The notes below the pieces were generated by a model. It had not been told where the DNA came from. It did no database searches and saw nothing but the letters and a program-made list of their open reading frames with translations. A program made the position numbers and the translations under genes. A stretch of DNA of 6,165 nt. It comes from an uncultured bacterium. Its GTDB lineage: Bacteria; Cyanobacteriota; Vampirovibrionia; Gastranaerophilales; Gastranaerophilaceae. The DNA is taken from NCBI GenBank assembly GCA_949299435.1, contig CASGAK010000110.1, forward strand, positions 1 through 6,165. Direction: 5' to 3'. The first letter of the stretch is position 1, and each line of letters begins with the position of its first letter. Shown here one piece after another: positions 1 through 6,000 of this stretch.

Positions 1-1
1 T

Positions 2-58
2 ATAATATTGACAGAAGATGAATTTCTTGAAATGATTAAGGCAAATTCCCCAAATTAA
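2..58 (+). CDS. 3' end of an upstream gene, possibly NAD-dependent DNA ligase (BRCT C-terminus)
   Basis: Only the last 18 codons and the TAA stop are in the window; they read IILTEDEFLEMIKANSPN in frame 2. The pattern of a short beta strand, then acidic residues and 'EFLEMI', closely resembles how the C-terminal BRCT domain of bacterial NAD-dependent DNA ligase (LigA) ends, typically 'I-[IL]-x-E-x-E-F-L-x-[LM]-[LI]'. BRCT domains are uncommon in other bacterial proteins, so ligA is the leading guess. With so few residues this is a resemblance, not an identification, and I give no gene symbol. The stop lies 18 bases before the next start codon on the same strand, so the two genes probably share a transcript. 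The other two forward frames are not better candidates: frame 1 stops at 19-21. Confidence 0.5.
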   Translation: MILTEDEFLEMIKANSPN

Positions 59-76
59 TAAAAAGGAAGTGTGTAT

Positions 77-502
77 ATGAGAAAAAATGCTAGGATAATA
101 CAAATATCCGGATTAAGAGGATTAATTTTTACGCTGTTCGTAATTATATGTCTGATTATGGGATTTGTGGGTTTTCCCGGGCTTGTTGCTATGTGTATAT
201 GGAATATGGTAAGCAACGCTGTTGAGGTAATTCCTCAAATAAATGTATTTCAGGGTGTACTTTTGTGGGTAATTGTTGCTCTCAGTATATATGTTTTCAA
301 TAGAGATAAAAGTTTTGTCGAACTTAAAAGACCATCTCAGCTCAGTGAGTCTGAAATAAAAGATCTTATGGAGAAAATTAGAACTCAGGCTCAGGCTCAT
401 AAAATTAATTCAATGCTTTTAAAAACAGATGAATTAAAAGATATTAATAAAGTGAATGAGTTAGAAGATTCATCAAAAGAAAAGGATAAGGAGAAATTAT
501 GA
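77..502 (+). CDS. Small two-helix inner-membrane protein of unknown function
   Basis: I do not recognise this 141-aa protein. It has two hydrophobic segments, about residues 15-41 and 59-75, joined by a short loop with proline and asparagine. A hydrophilic tail of about 65 residues follows, strongly charged and ending in a Lys/Glu/Asp-rich stretch. The N-terminus is basic (MRKNAR), so by the positive-inside rule both ends probably face the cytoplasm. The ATG at 77 is preferred over the in-frame GTG at 71: the ribosome binding sequence AAGGAAG at 63-69 is well spaced for 77 and too close to 71. The stop overlaps the next start as ATGA (499-502), so translation is very likely coupled to the secreted SIMPL protein. 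A shared envelope role is possible, but nothing in the sequence shows a function. Confidence 0.85.
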   Translation: MRKNARIIQISGLRGLIFTLFVIICLIMGFVGFPGLVAMCIWNMVSNAVEVIPQINVFQGVLLWVIVALSIYVFNRDKSFVELKRPSQLSESEIKDLMEKIRTQAQAHKINSMLLKTDELKDINKVNELEDSSKEKDKEKL

Positions 503-1248
503 AAAGATTTTTAATTGCAGCTGCATCAGTCGCATTAATTGCGGGCATAGCGGTAAATTCAGTAAATGCTGCAACGAATGGTGAAGATGAAAGAGGTTAT
601 GTTACAGTAAGTGCATCTTCTAACAAAAAGTTAGTTCCTGACACTGCTGAAATTTCTGTTTCGGTAGTTACTAACGACAAAAAGTCAATGCAGAATGCAA
701 CTGCTGAAAATAAAGAAATTTCAGATAAAATATATGCAGCAATAAAAGCTATGATTAATCCTGAAAATGGCGATTATGTAAAAACAACAAATTTCAGAGC
801 AAATCCTATATACAGCTATTCAGGAAGTAAAAGAAATTTTGATAAATATGAAGTTTCAAATACAATTGTGATAAATACAAAATCTATAGACAAAGTAGGC
901 AGTATAATTGATAAAGCAATAGCATTAGGTGCTACAGATGTTGAAAATTTGAATTTTTCAGTATCCAAATATGAGCATGAATGTGATGCTTTATTGACAT
1001 CAGCTACTAAAAAGGCAAGAGCACAGGCCGATACATTGGTTAAAGCCGCAGGATCATCAATAGTGGGTGTAAAATCTCTAAACGGAAGCTGTAGTCCAAA
1101 TGCTGTGACTCGTGTTATGTATAACCAAATGAATAAAAGTTTAATGGCAGATAGTGTAGCAGCTGAGTCAGCAGGGGCTTCTACTCCTATTGAGGTTGGA
1201 GTTGTTAAAATTTACGCAAATGTAAATGCCAGCTTTTTTGTAAAATAG
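499..1248 (+). CDS. Secreted SIMPL-domain (DUF541, YggE/BP26-like) protein
   Basis: A 249-aa exported protein. The N-terminus is a standard Sec signal peptide: MKR, a hydrophobic core to about residue 19, and a likely cut after VNA at residue 24. There is no lipobox cysteine, so it should be free in the periplasm or weakly outer-membrane associated. The rest matches the SIMPL family in order: a first strand 'GYVTVSAS' (33-40), the 'VPDTAEISVSV' strand (46-56), an Asn-containing helix, 'TTNFRANPIYSY' (96-107), 'YEVSNTIVINTKSIDKVG' (117-134), 'GATDVENLNFSV' (144-155), and the helix with 'ATKKARAQADTLVKAAGSSIVGV' (169-191). Relatives include E. coli YggE and Brucella BP26; the family is tied loosely to oxidative and envelope stress, and its biochemical role is unsettled. 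Two cysteines, C162 and C198, remain in the mature part and could form a disulphide. The Shine-Dalgarno AAGGAG (488-493) sits 5 bases before the ATG, inside the upstream gene. Confidence 0.92.
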   Translation: MKRFLIAAASVALIAGIAVNSVNAATNGEDERGYVTVSASSNKKLVPDTAEISVSVVTNDKKSMQNATAENKEISDKIYAAIKAMINPENGDYVKTTNFRANPIYSYSGSKRNFDKYEVSNTIVINTKSIDKVGSIIDKAIALGATDVENLNFSVSKYEHECDALLTSATKKARAQADTLVKAAGSSIVGVKSLNGSCSPNAVTRVMYNQMNKSLMADSVAAESAGASTPIEVGVVKIYANVNASFFVK

Positions 1249-1314
1249 TTAAATTATGTAAAAAAATAAACTTTTTAGCAAAAAAATAATTTTACAAGTT
1301 TTGAAACAATGGCT

Positions 1315-1320
1315 AAAAGG
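1315..1320 (+). promoter_or_regulatory. Ribosome binding site that decides the start of the 544-aa gene
   Basis: AAAAGG lies 6 bases before the ATG at 1327. The other in-frame ATG at 1309 has no purine-rich Shine-Dalgarno upstream (its leader reads TACAAGTTTTGAAACA). The 1327 start is therefore preferred, giving a protein that begins MKILRVTG. Confidence 0.6.
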
Positions 1321-1326
1321 TTAACC

Positions 1327-2961
1327 ATGAAAATTTTAAGAGTGACAGGAATAACTACGAATAAAACAGGGGCAACATCATTTTATGGTGATGCTCCTGT
1401 TATTGTGCAAAATAATCCCAATAACAAAAAAAGTGGTGACGAATTTTATAAGCAGGCTTGTAAAATTTCCGGAGGAATATTGGCACTGGCTTTGATTGCA
1501 AGATTATGTATAGGGAAAGATGCTGGTATCTTTAGAAAAAAATTGCCCGGAGTTGCTGAAGATATAAAGTCAGAATTGAAAAAAGTAAGAAAAAAACCTG
1601 TAGAACAAGAATTTATAAGAATTTTTCCGCTGCAAGAAGAAAGATTGGCAAAAACAGAGCTAAATCCTGATGATTTCAAGTCGGTGATTAATTATAAAAA
1701 TTTTAACAAATGTAATTCACCTATAGAACAAAATGATTTTTTCAAAAATATTTCCTCAGTATTTGACGGCATGTCTTATGAAGATCAATATGAGCAATTT
1801 GATTGCTTTTTAGACTTCCTCAAAAATATAAAACCTCTAGAGCTTGATAATAATAATATATTTAAAATTAATGCTTATAAACTCGATAATAAAACGAGAA
1901 TTTCTGAAAAATTAGACAAGTTTTTAAATTCAAACCCTGAATATAAATTTTTATTTGGAGAATCTTCTAATTATTCTAGATATGAATTAGCTAAAACTCC
2001 AGCTGAAAAAGCTGCCTTTTTTACAAACACTGAAAGAAAAATACAAAACTTAAAAGGCGATGTTCAGCTTAAAGAATTTGATAGATACTTAGAATTTATA
2101 AAGACTTTGGATTTTAAAGAATCAGATAGATATATTTTATTTACATTAGGTAAATATGACGGGGAAAATAATATAGAAATTGCTAAAAAAGCAATACAAT
2201 TTATTAAAGATAATCCTCAGTATAAAAATCAAATTTTGAGTGATTTAATAGCATATGAACCGGACAGTGATTTTTCAAGAAGTTTGGTATATTCAGGATT
2301 TGGCTATAAAAATGAATATAAAGGTGCATATGATTTTCATGTGGATAATATTATAAAAATAAGAAATCTTTTAACCGAATCCAAGATTAATTGTGACAAT
2401 GTAAATCGTTTAAAAAACAGACAAGATTGGATAGATATAAAATTCCCAACAGCCAATAGATATATGCTGGGGTTTCAATACAGTCCACGTATTTCAGAAA
2501 TTCGTAAAGCCGCATTTGAATATGATTTGATGCAAGGTATAACAAAAGAAGATGCTGATTTTATGATAGAAAGATTATCTTCAGACACATCTGTTGCTAA
2601 AAAGACAATTAATGAAGTTATAGAGGAGCTTAAAGCAGATAATATTAAAACTGATAACGTGGAATCACTTTTTAATAGTCTGATTGAAAACTCTAAAAAA
2701 GCAAATAAAAAAATATCGGAATTACAAAAACCAGATATAAATAAAGACGATATCGAAAAACAAATTATTTTTGATAATAATTTGGCTGCAAAAATAAATT
2801 CTAAAATATACGAAGACTTGGAAAAAATAGGTATTGACAGACAAAGGGCAGAAAAAATTTACCAATCATTGATATCAACAAAAGAACATACCGATACAGA
2901 GATAAAATATGGAATGTCATTGAACGAAATGATAGAAAAAATTAAAGCTGCAGTTATTTAA
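1327..2961 (+). CDS. Hypothetical 544-aa, mostly helical protein with an internal repeat
   Basis: I cannot place this protein in a known family. Numbered from the ATG at 1327, it has a Thr/Asn-rich N-terminus containing TSFYG (17-21), one hydrophobic segment at about 48-62 (GGILALALIARLCIG), then a long Lys/Glu-rich region that looks alpha-helical. Residues about 131-210 and 224-304 resemble each other: both run '[ST]P-x-E-x-x-x-FF', then 'Q-x-x-[EQ]-F-D-x-[FY]-L-[ED]-F-[IL]-K', then 'FL/FI...[SD]NP-[EQ]-YK'. This looks like an old tandem duplication of a helical unit. The C-terminal 150 residues are charged and probably coiled-coil-like. There is no clear signal peptide; the hydrophobic segment may be a single membrane anchor or a buried helix. 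The gene starts 78 bases after the SIMPL gene with no terminator seen, so it may be read from the same transcript. An alternative start at 1309 would add MAKRLT. Confidence 0.8.
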   Translation: MKILRVTGITTNKTGATSFYGDAPVIVQNNPNNKKSGDEFYKQACKISGGILALALIARLCIGKDAGIFRKKLPGVAEDIKSELKKVRKKPVEQEFIRIFPLQEERLAKTELNPDDFKSVINYKNFNKCNSPIEQNDFFKNISSVFDGMSYEDQYEQFDCFLDFLKNIKPLELDNNNIFKINAYKLDNKTRISEKLDKFLNSNPEYKFLFGESSNYSRYELAKTPAEKAAFFTNTERKIQNLKGDVQLKEFDRYLEFIKTLDFKESDRYILFTLGKYDGENNIEIAKKAIQFIKDNPQYKNQILSDLIAYEPDSDFSRSLVYSGFGYKNEYKGAYDFHVDNIIKIRNLLTESKINCDNVNRLKNRQDWIDIKFPTANRYMLGFQYSPRISEIRKAAFEYDLMQGITKEDADFMIERLSSDTSVAKKTINEVIEELKADNIKTDNVESLFNSLIENSKKANKKISELQKPDINKDDIEKQIIFDNNLAAKINSKIYEDLEKIGIDRQRAEKIYQSLISTKEHTDTEIKYGMSLNEMIEKIKAAVI

Positions 2962-3757
2962 ATACCTGCATAAACGATTTAACACTTCTGCCAGCTCCGT
3001 CACCTTTAGTTGAAATCACTTCGATATCTTTGTAATTAAGTGAGGTAGAGCTTCCTCCATCGAATGCCATTGCCCGTTCAAGTCCGAGTTTTTTGCAGTA
3101 GTCTTGTACTTCATATAAATCCATAGGGTGCTCGTCTGTAATAATTAGAATATGAACTTCACCGTCTTTTAGTCCGATTATTGTTCTTGCAGTTTTTTGT
3201 AGAACAGAACAAGATTCGCGAATTATTTCACCGTTCTTTTTTTCTATAAAGAACTCTTCTTCAAGATTTAAATTAGGTAAAATAGAAGGCCCACCTTGTG
3301 CTGCAGTTCTAATGATACAGCCGAAAGTGACAGAACTATTGTGAGGAGCTATTTCATACCTGTATTTTGGTCCCTCATCATTACATTCTAATATTCTGAA
3401 TTCTGTTCTGTTTAAAATTTTATTAAGATTTTTTCTCAATACAGGGTTATTTAAAAGGTTTTCATTAAACCTCGGATCTTCAAGATTTACATAATCACTT
3501 GTTATGTAAGAAATAGTTTTTTGGTTTTGCGGATCGAAAAATCCTGCATTAATAGTTAAAAGAGCCTTTGTATTTTTGTGCATCTCTTTATTTGTAATAA
3601 GAGTTTCACTAGATGTAAATCTTATTTGTTTTTTTATCTTTTCTCCATGCAAAATAATATGATAAATTCCATCATCAAAATTTACCTCGATAGGCTCTGC
3701 AGCAAGAGAAAAATTCCCTAAAAGTAATATTGACAGAATTAATAAAAATTTTTTCAT
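2954..3757 (-). CDS. Secreted phosphodiester glycosidase-domain protein (NAGPA/DUF2233 family)
   Basis: A 267-aa protein with a Sec signal peptide (MKKFLLILSILLLGNFSLA, likely cut near residue 19 or 20), so it acts in the periplasm or at the surface. The mature part carries the sequence blocks of the phosphodiester glycosidase family (NAGPA, PF09992): 'LTINAGFFDPQNQKTISY' (67-84), 'AAQGGPSILPN' (152-162), 'RTIIGLKDGEVHILI' (191-205), 'AMAFDGGSSTSL' (229-240) and 'GAGRSVKSFMQV' (254-265). The family includes the mammalian enzyme that uncovers mannose-6-phosphate by removing GlcNAc from a phosphodiester; bacterial members are thought to cleave sugar-phosphodiester bonds in glycans or exopolysaccharide. 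The true substrate here is unknown. It is the last gene of the lptB operon, starting 3 bases after the permease stop, with its AAGGA ribosome site inside the permease's final codons. The 3' end overlaps the convergent 544-aa gene by 8 bp. Confidence 0.9.
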   Translation of the reverse strand: MKKFLLILSILLLGNFSLAAEPIEVNFDDGIYHIILHGEKIKKQIRFTSSETLITNKEMHKNTKALLTINAGFFDPQNQKTISYITSDYVNLEDPRFNENLLNNPVLRKNLNKILNRTEFRILECNDEGPKYRYEIAPHNSSVTFGCIIRTAAQGGPSILPNLNLEEEFFIEKKNGEIIRESCSVLQKTARTIIGLKDGEVHILIITDEHPMDLYEVQDYCKKLGLERAMAFDGGSSTSLNYKDIEVISTKGDGAGRSVKSFMQVFK

Positions 3758-3760
3758 AGT

Positions 3761-4873
3761 TTATAGATCCTTAGATTTGTAAAAAGCAATAATACACATT
3801 AAAAACGCAAGTGGTGGGAATATTGCTGTGACAAGCGGTGGTAATATACCTTTTTCTGCGAGCAAGTCGAAAAACGGCAGGGTTATATAATATATAAATA
3901 TGCACCCTATAGCAATTGTAAATCCGACTAATCTTTGCTCTCTTGGTTTACTAAATCCTAATAGCGTACCCATAATAGCCAAGAGTACACAAACAAACGG
4001 GTGGAAAAACCTTTGAAAATATTTATTTAACATAAATCTGTATTCTTCAGTCATATTTTCTTCTTTTAAAAGTGATATATAATTTTTTAAATCATTATTT
4101 GTAATATCTCTATCTCTTTTTGTGCTGTACATCATAAGTGTATAAGCATTTTGAGATGCTTTACCATCAAGAATGCTCATACTGTCAAGTTTTAAAATAT
4201 CTTTAAAAATTCCATCTGATGTAATTACGTATTTAGTAATATCATTTAAAATCCATTTATTTTCTAAGCATTTACCGGTTTTAGCGACATAAATCTCGGA
4301 AAGCTGATGTACGTCAGAATACAATTTTTTAGAAAAATCAAGTACGATAATATTTTGCATATCCCCTAATGAAAACTTTGATACAACGACAGCTTTTGTC
4401 GGGTGTCCCGAATCATCTTTTTGAGTATAGATATATTGAGTAGTAGGTCTTACCCCATTTATTGCTTGCAATTTTTGGCAAGACATCGGAATTAATTTGT
4501 CATAAGTCACAAAACAAAGTCCTGTCACTAAAAAACTAAGCACAAGCACAGGGGCAAGTATTCTGTAAAATGACATTCCAACAGCTCTAAATATTGTCAA
4601 CTCACTGTCTTTGCTGAGTTTATCAAATGTGAATAATGTACCAAGTAATAACCCTACAGGGAATGCTTTACCTAAAATTTTAGGTAATTCGTAAGTAAGA
4701 ATTAAAACTGCGGTTTTAATGCCATATTCACCTGCAAGTGTCCTTTTAATAGTGTTTAAAAGCATTTCAGGTGCTATCCAAACTACGGTGAATAGCAAAA
4801 TTGATACAAAAGCCGCAAAAAATACTTGTGTAAAAATATATTTGTCATATACAGTGAGCCTAAATTGCTTCAT
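3761..4873 (-). CDS. LptF/LptG-family (YjgP/YjgQ) LPS export permease
   Basis: A 370-aa inner-membrane protein of normal length for the family. Predicted membrane helices lie at about 17-36, 54-80, 101-123, 289-306, 314-334 and 344-364: three, then a long periplasmic domain (about 125-280, the expected beta-jellyroll), then three more. The loop 'FDKLSKDSELTIFRAVGMS' (83-101), after helix 2, is the family's conserved cytoplasmic coupling segment that contacts LptB. 'HPFVCVLLAIMGTLLGF' (291-307) is also typical. In E. coli LptF and LptG form a heterodimer with two LptB subunits and pull LPS out of the inner membrane. Here only one such permease is present, so either a partner lies elsewhere or the protein pairs with itself. 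LptF or LptG cannot be decided by eye, so no symbol is given. The start overlaps the lptB stop by one base (TAATG), implying coupled translation. Confidence 0.93.
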   Translation of the reverse strand: MKQFRLTVYDKYIFTQVFFAAFVSILLFTVVWIAPEMLLNTIKRTLAGEYGIKTAVLILTYELPKILGKAFPVGLLLGTLFTFDKLSKDSELTIFRAVGMSFYRILAPVLVLSFLVTGLCFVTYDKLIPMSCQKLQAINGVRPTTQYIYTQKDDSGHPTKAVVVSKFSLGDMQNIIVLDFSKKLYSDVHQLSEIYVAKTGKCLENKWILNDITKYVITSDGIFKDILKLDSMSILDGKASQNAYTLMMYSTKRDRDITNNDLKNYISLLKEENMTEEYRFMLNKYFQRFFHPFVCVLLAIMGTLLGFSKPREQRLVGFTIAIGCIFIYYITLPFFDLLAEKGILPPLVTAIFPPLAFLMCIIAFYKSKDL

Positions 4874-5598
4874 TATAGTGCGAAATCCTTTCCTAAATAA
4901 AATTCTTTAGCGACAGGATCCACAGCTACATCTTGGCTTCTGCCTTGTATTTTAATTTTTCCATCAAAAATTACATAAGCTCTGTCAGTAATAGATAATG
5001 TTGCTTTTGGGTTGTGGTCTGTGATAAGTACACCAAGTCCTTTATCTTGTGATATTTTTCTTATGTTATCCTTAATTTCACCAATTGCAATGGGGTCGAT
5101 GCCGGCAAAAGGCTCGTCTAAAAGCATAAAATCAGGACTCGCAGCTAAAGCTCTTGCAATTTCGACACGTCGTCTTTCACCGCCGGATAGTGATACTGCA
5201 GAATAATTGCGAAGTTTTAAAACCCCAAATTCTGTTAAAAGTTCTTCCAGTTTGCGTTTTTTCTCATCTTCTGTCAGCTTATCATTCATTTCAAGTACAA
5301 GTTTTATGTTGTCTTCAACGGTTAGTTTTCTGAAAATAGAGGCCTCTTGAGGAAGATATCCGATACCTGCTTTTGCTCTTATATTCATTGGCCAGCTTGT
5401 GATATCTTGTCCATCTAGTAAAATTTGACCTTTATTGGGTTTAACAAGTCCTACTACCATGTAAAAAGTTGTTGTTTTACCTGCACCGTTCGGCCCTAAA
5501 AGACATACTACCTCTCCCTTATTCATGTTAAAGGAAATGTCATTTACAACACTTCTGTCGCCATATATTTTTACAAGATTTTTTGCCGTAATCTCCAT
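4873..5598 (-). CDS. lptB: LptB, ATPase of the LPS export ABC transporter
   Basis: A 241-aa ABC ATPase, complete and of typical LptB length. Visible motifs are Walker A GPNGAGKT (35-42), Q-loop Q84 within 'GYLPQEASIFRKLTVEDNI' (80-98), signature LSGGERRR (137-144), Walker B 'FMLLDEPFAGIDP' (157-169) with catalytic E162, and switch histidine H195 in 'ITDHN'. The 'YLPQEASIFRKLTV' block, the 'TDHNPKATLSITDRAYVI' block and the C-terminal 'AKEFYLGKDF' tail are diagnostic of LptB rather than of the related LivF/LivG ATPases. It sits on the cytoplasmic face and drives LPS extraction with the permease encoded directly downstream. It is the first gene of the - strand operon. The leader is short, with a weak G-rich ribosome site (GGCGGGG at 5614-5608) 9 bases before the ATG. 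No lptA, lptC or kdsC gene is next to it. Confidence 0.96.
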   Translation of the reverse strand: MEITAKNLVKIYGDRSVVNDISFNMNKGEVVCLLGPNGAGKTTTFYMVVGLVKPNKGQILLDGQDITSWPMNIRAKAGIGYLPQEASIFRKLTVEDNIKLVLEMNDKLTEDEKKRKLEELLTEFGVLKLRNYSAVSLSGGERRRVEIARALAASPDFMLLDEPFAGIDPIAIGEIKDNIRKISQDKGLGVLITDHNPKATLSITDRAYVIFDGKIKIQGRSQDVAVDPVAKEFYLGKDFAL

Positions 5599-5621
5599 TA
5601 ATAATTACCCCGCCATCTTAA

Positions 5622-5627
5622 ATTATA
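5622..5627 (-). promoter_or_regulatory. Probable -10 element of the lptB operon promoter
   Basis: On the - strand this reads TATAAT, a perfect -10 hexamer, with a TG two bases upstream that resembles an extended -10. Transcription would begin near 5615-5617, leaving a leader of under 20 bases before the lptB ATG. No good -35 is found at 16-18 bases (best ATTATT at 5650-5645), so the promoter may depend on the near-extended -10 or on an activator. Confidence 0.5.
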
Positions 5628-5629
5628 TG

Positions 5630-5642
5630 CAGTATTTTACTG
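5630..5642. promoter_or_regulatory. Small palindrome just upstream of the lptB -10, possible operator
   Basis: CAGTA-TTT-TACTG is a perfect inverted repeat of 5-bp arms around a 3-base centre, lying between the -10 hexamer and the expected -35 position of the lptB promoter. A repressor bound here would block RNA polymerase. Arms this short can arise by chance in AT-rich DNA. Confidence 0.3.
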
Positions 5643-5676
5643 TAAATAATTTTCTATTGCAATTTTTTATTAAGGT

Positions 5677-5705
5677 TTGAAACGATTAGTTATATTATAT
5701 ATCAT
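5677..5705 (+). promoter_or_regulatory. Candidate + strand promoter divergent from lptB
   Basis: TTGAAA at 5677-5682 and TATCAT at 5700-5705 each match the sigma-70 consensus hexamers at five of six positions and are separated by exactly 17 bases. Transcription would begin near 5712 and run away from lptB into the short ORF at 5765 and the terminator at 5827-5860. Confidence 0.5.
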
Positions 5706-5755
5706 TAAGATATGTTAAAGATATAACAAATATATGTTATATAAAAAAATATAAC
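5689..5755. repeat. Cluster of four alternating GTTATAT/ATATAAC heptamers
   Basis: The heptamer occurs at 5689-5695 (GTTATAT), 5721-5727 (ATATAAC), 5736-5742 (GTTATAT) and 5749-5755 (ATATAAC), so orientations alternate. The middle two extend to an 8-6-8 perfect palindrome, ATATAACA (5721-5728) with TGTTATAT (5735-5742), the size and symmetry of a dimeric repressor site. The last two can form a 7-bp hairpin with a 6-base A loop. The first copy falls inside the -35/-10 spacer of the + strand promoter and the palindrome lies just past its predicted start, positions suited to repression. Low sequence complexity is the main caution. Confidence 0.4.
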
Positions 5756-5764
5756 GGGTATACC

Positions 5765-5812
5765 ATGAGTATAAAACCATTTTCTTTTTCTTTATTTTCT
5801 CCTACACACTAA
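5765..5812 (+). CDS. Possible 15-codon ORF (MSIKPFSFSLFSPTH)
   Basis: ATG at 5765 opens a 15-residue frame ending at TAA 5810-5812. Only a weak ribosome site (ACGGG, 5754-5758) precedes it. It lies between a good promoter and a terminator, so it would be transcribed. The Phe/Ser content comes from a pyrimidine-rich stretch (5778-5803), which could equally be an RNA element. It could be a small peptide, a leader, or merely a chance frame within a small RNA. Confidence 0.25.
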   Translation: MSIKPFSFSLFSPTH

Positions 5813-5826
5813 CCTTTTACAATGAG

Positions 5827-5860
5827 ATAAAGCCGCAGTAGCGGCTATTATTTTGTCTTT
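5827..5860 (+). terminator. Factor-independent terminator
   Basis: A perfect 6-bp G+C-rich stem, AGCCGC (5831-5836) with GCGGCT (5841-5846), closes a 4-base AGTA loop. It can be lengthened by four A-T pairs if A5847 is bulged. It is followed by the T-rich run TTATTTTGTCTTT (5848-5860). On the - strand the trailing sequence is less T-rich, so + is the better orientation. It ends the candidate small transcript and separates it from the next gene. Confidence 0.7.
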
Positions 5861-6000
5861 GCAGTTATTGCTCTCTACATTATTGTCAAGAAAATTTTAT
5901 TTTGGAATTTCTGCGTCGATTTAAACTTTTAAGCATTAGTGTGCGTTGTTCTGACGCATTGAAAAATACCCGCTGATAACTCTCATGATTTAGAAAACTC
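5861..6000. other. Spacer between the terminator and the next promoter
   Basis: I see no coding frame or RNA gene here. The only structure noted is TGCGTC (5912-5917) with GACGCA (5953-5958), where TGCGT (5942-5946) can alternatively pair with ACGCA (5954-5958) across a 7-base loop. These weak alternatives just upstream of a promoter may be incidental. Confidence 0.3.

Larger units (their letters stand above)
5712..5860 (+). ncRNA. Candidate small transcript of about 150 nt (sRNA or small-peptide mRNA)
   Basis: Inferred from its borders: the promoter TTGAAA-N17-TATCAT predicts a start near 5712 and the hairpin plus T-rich run at 5827-5860 predicts an end. Within it lie the palindromes, a 15-codon ORF, and a C/U-rich segment with TTTTCTCCT (5795-5803) that resembles an anti-Shine-Dalgarno sequence. 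I recognise no known RNA family; it lacks hallmarks of 6S RNA, tmRNA, SRP RNA or RNase P RNA. Confidence 0.35.

Noticed and set aside
1..6. TATAAT at the very start of the window as a promoter -10
   Set aside because: It lies inside the upstream reading frame, the region before it is not visible, and the downstream gene fits a read-through transcript.
1268..1301. Inverted repeat AAACTT...AAGTTT between the SIMPL gene and the 544-aa gene, as a terminator
   Set aside because: Six A/T-rich pairs around a 22-base loop would not be stable, and no suitable T run follows.
1309..1326. Upstream ATG start for the 544-aa protein (MAKRLT extension)
   Set aside because: No Shine-Dalgarno precedes 1309, whereas AAAAGG is correctly placed for 1327. 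It remains possible.
3725..3738. 14-base sequence TAATATTGACAGAA repeated exactly at 3-16
   Set aside because: Both copies lie within coding frames on opposite strands, and one chance match of this size is plausible in AT-rich DNA of this length.
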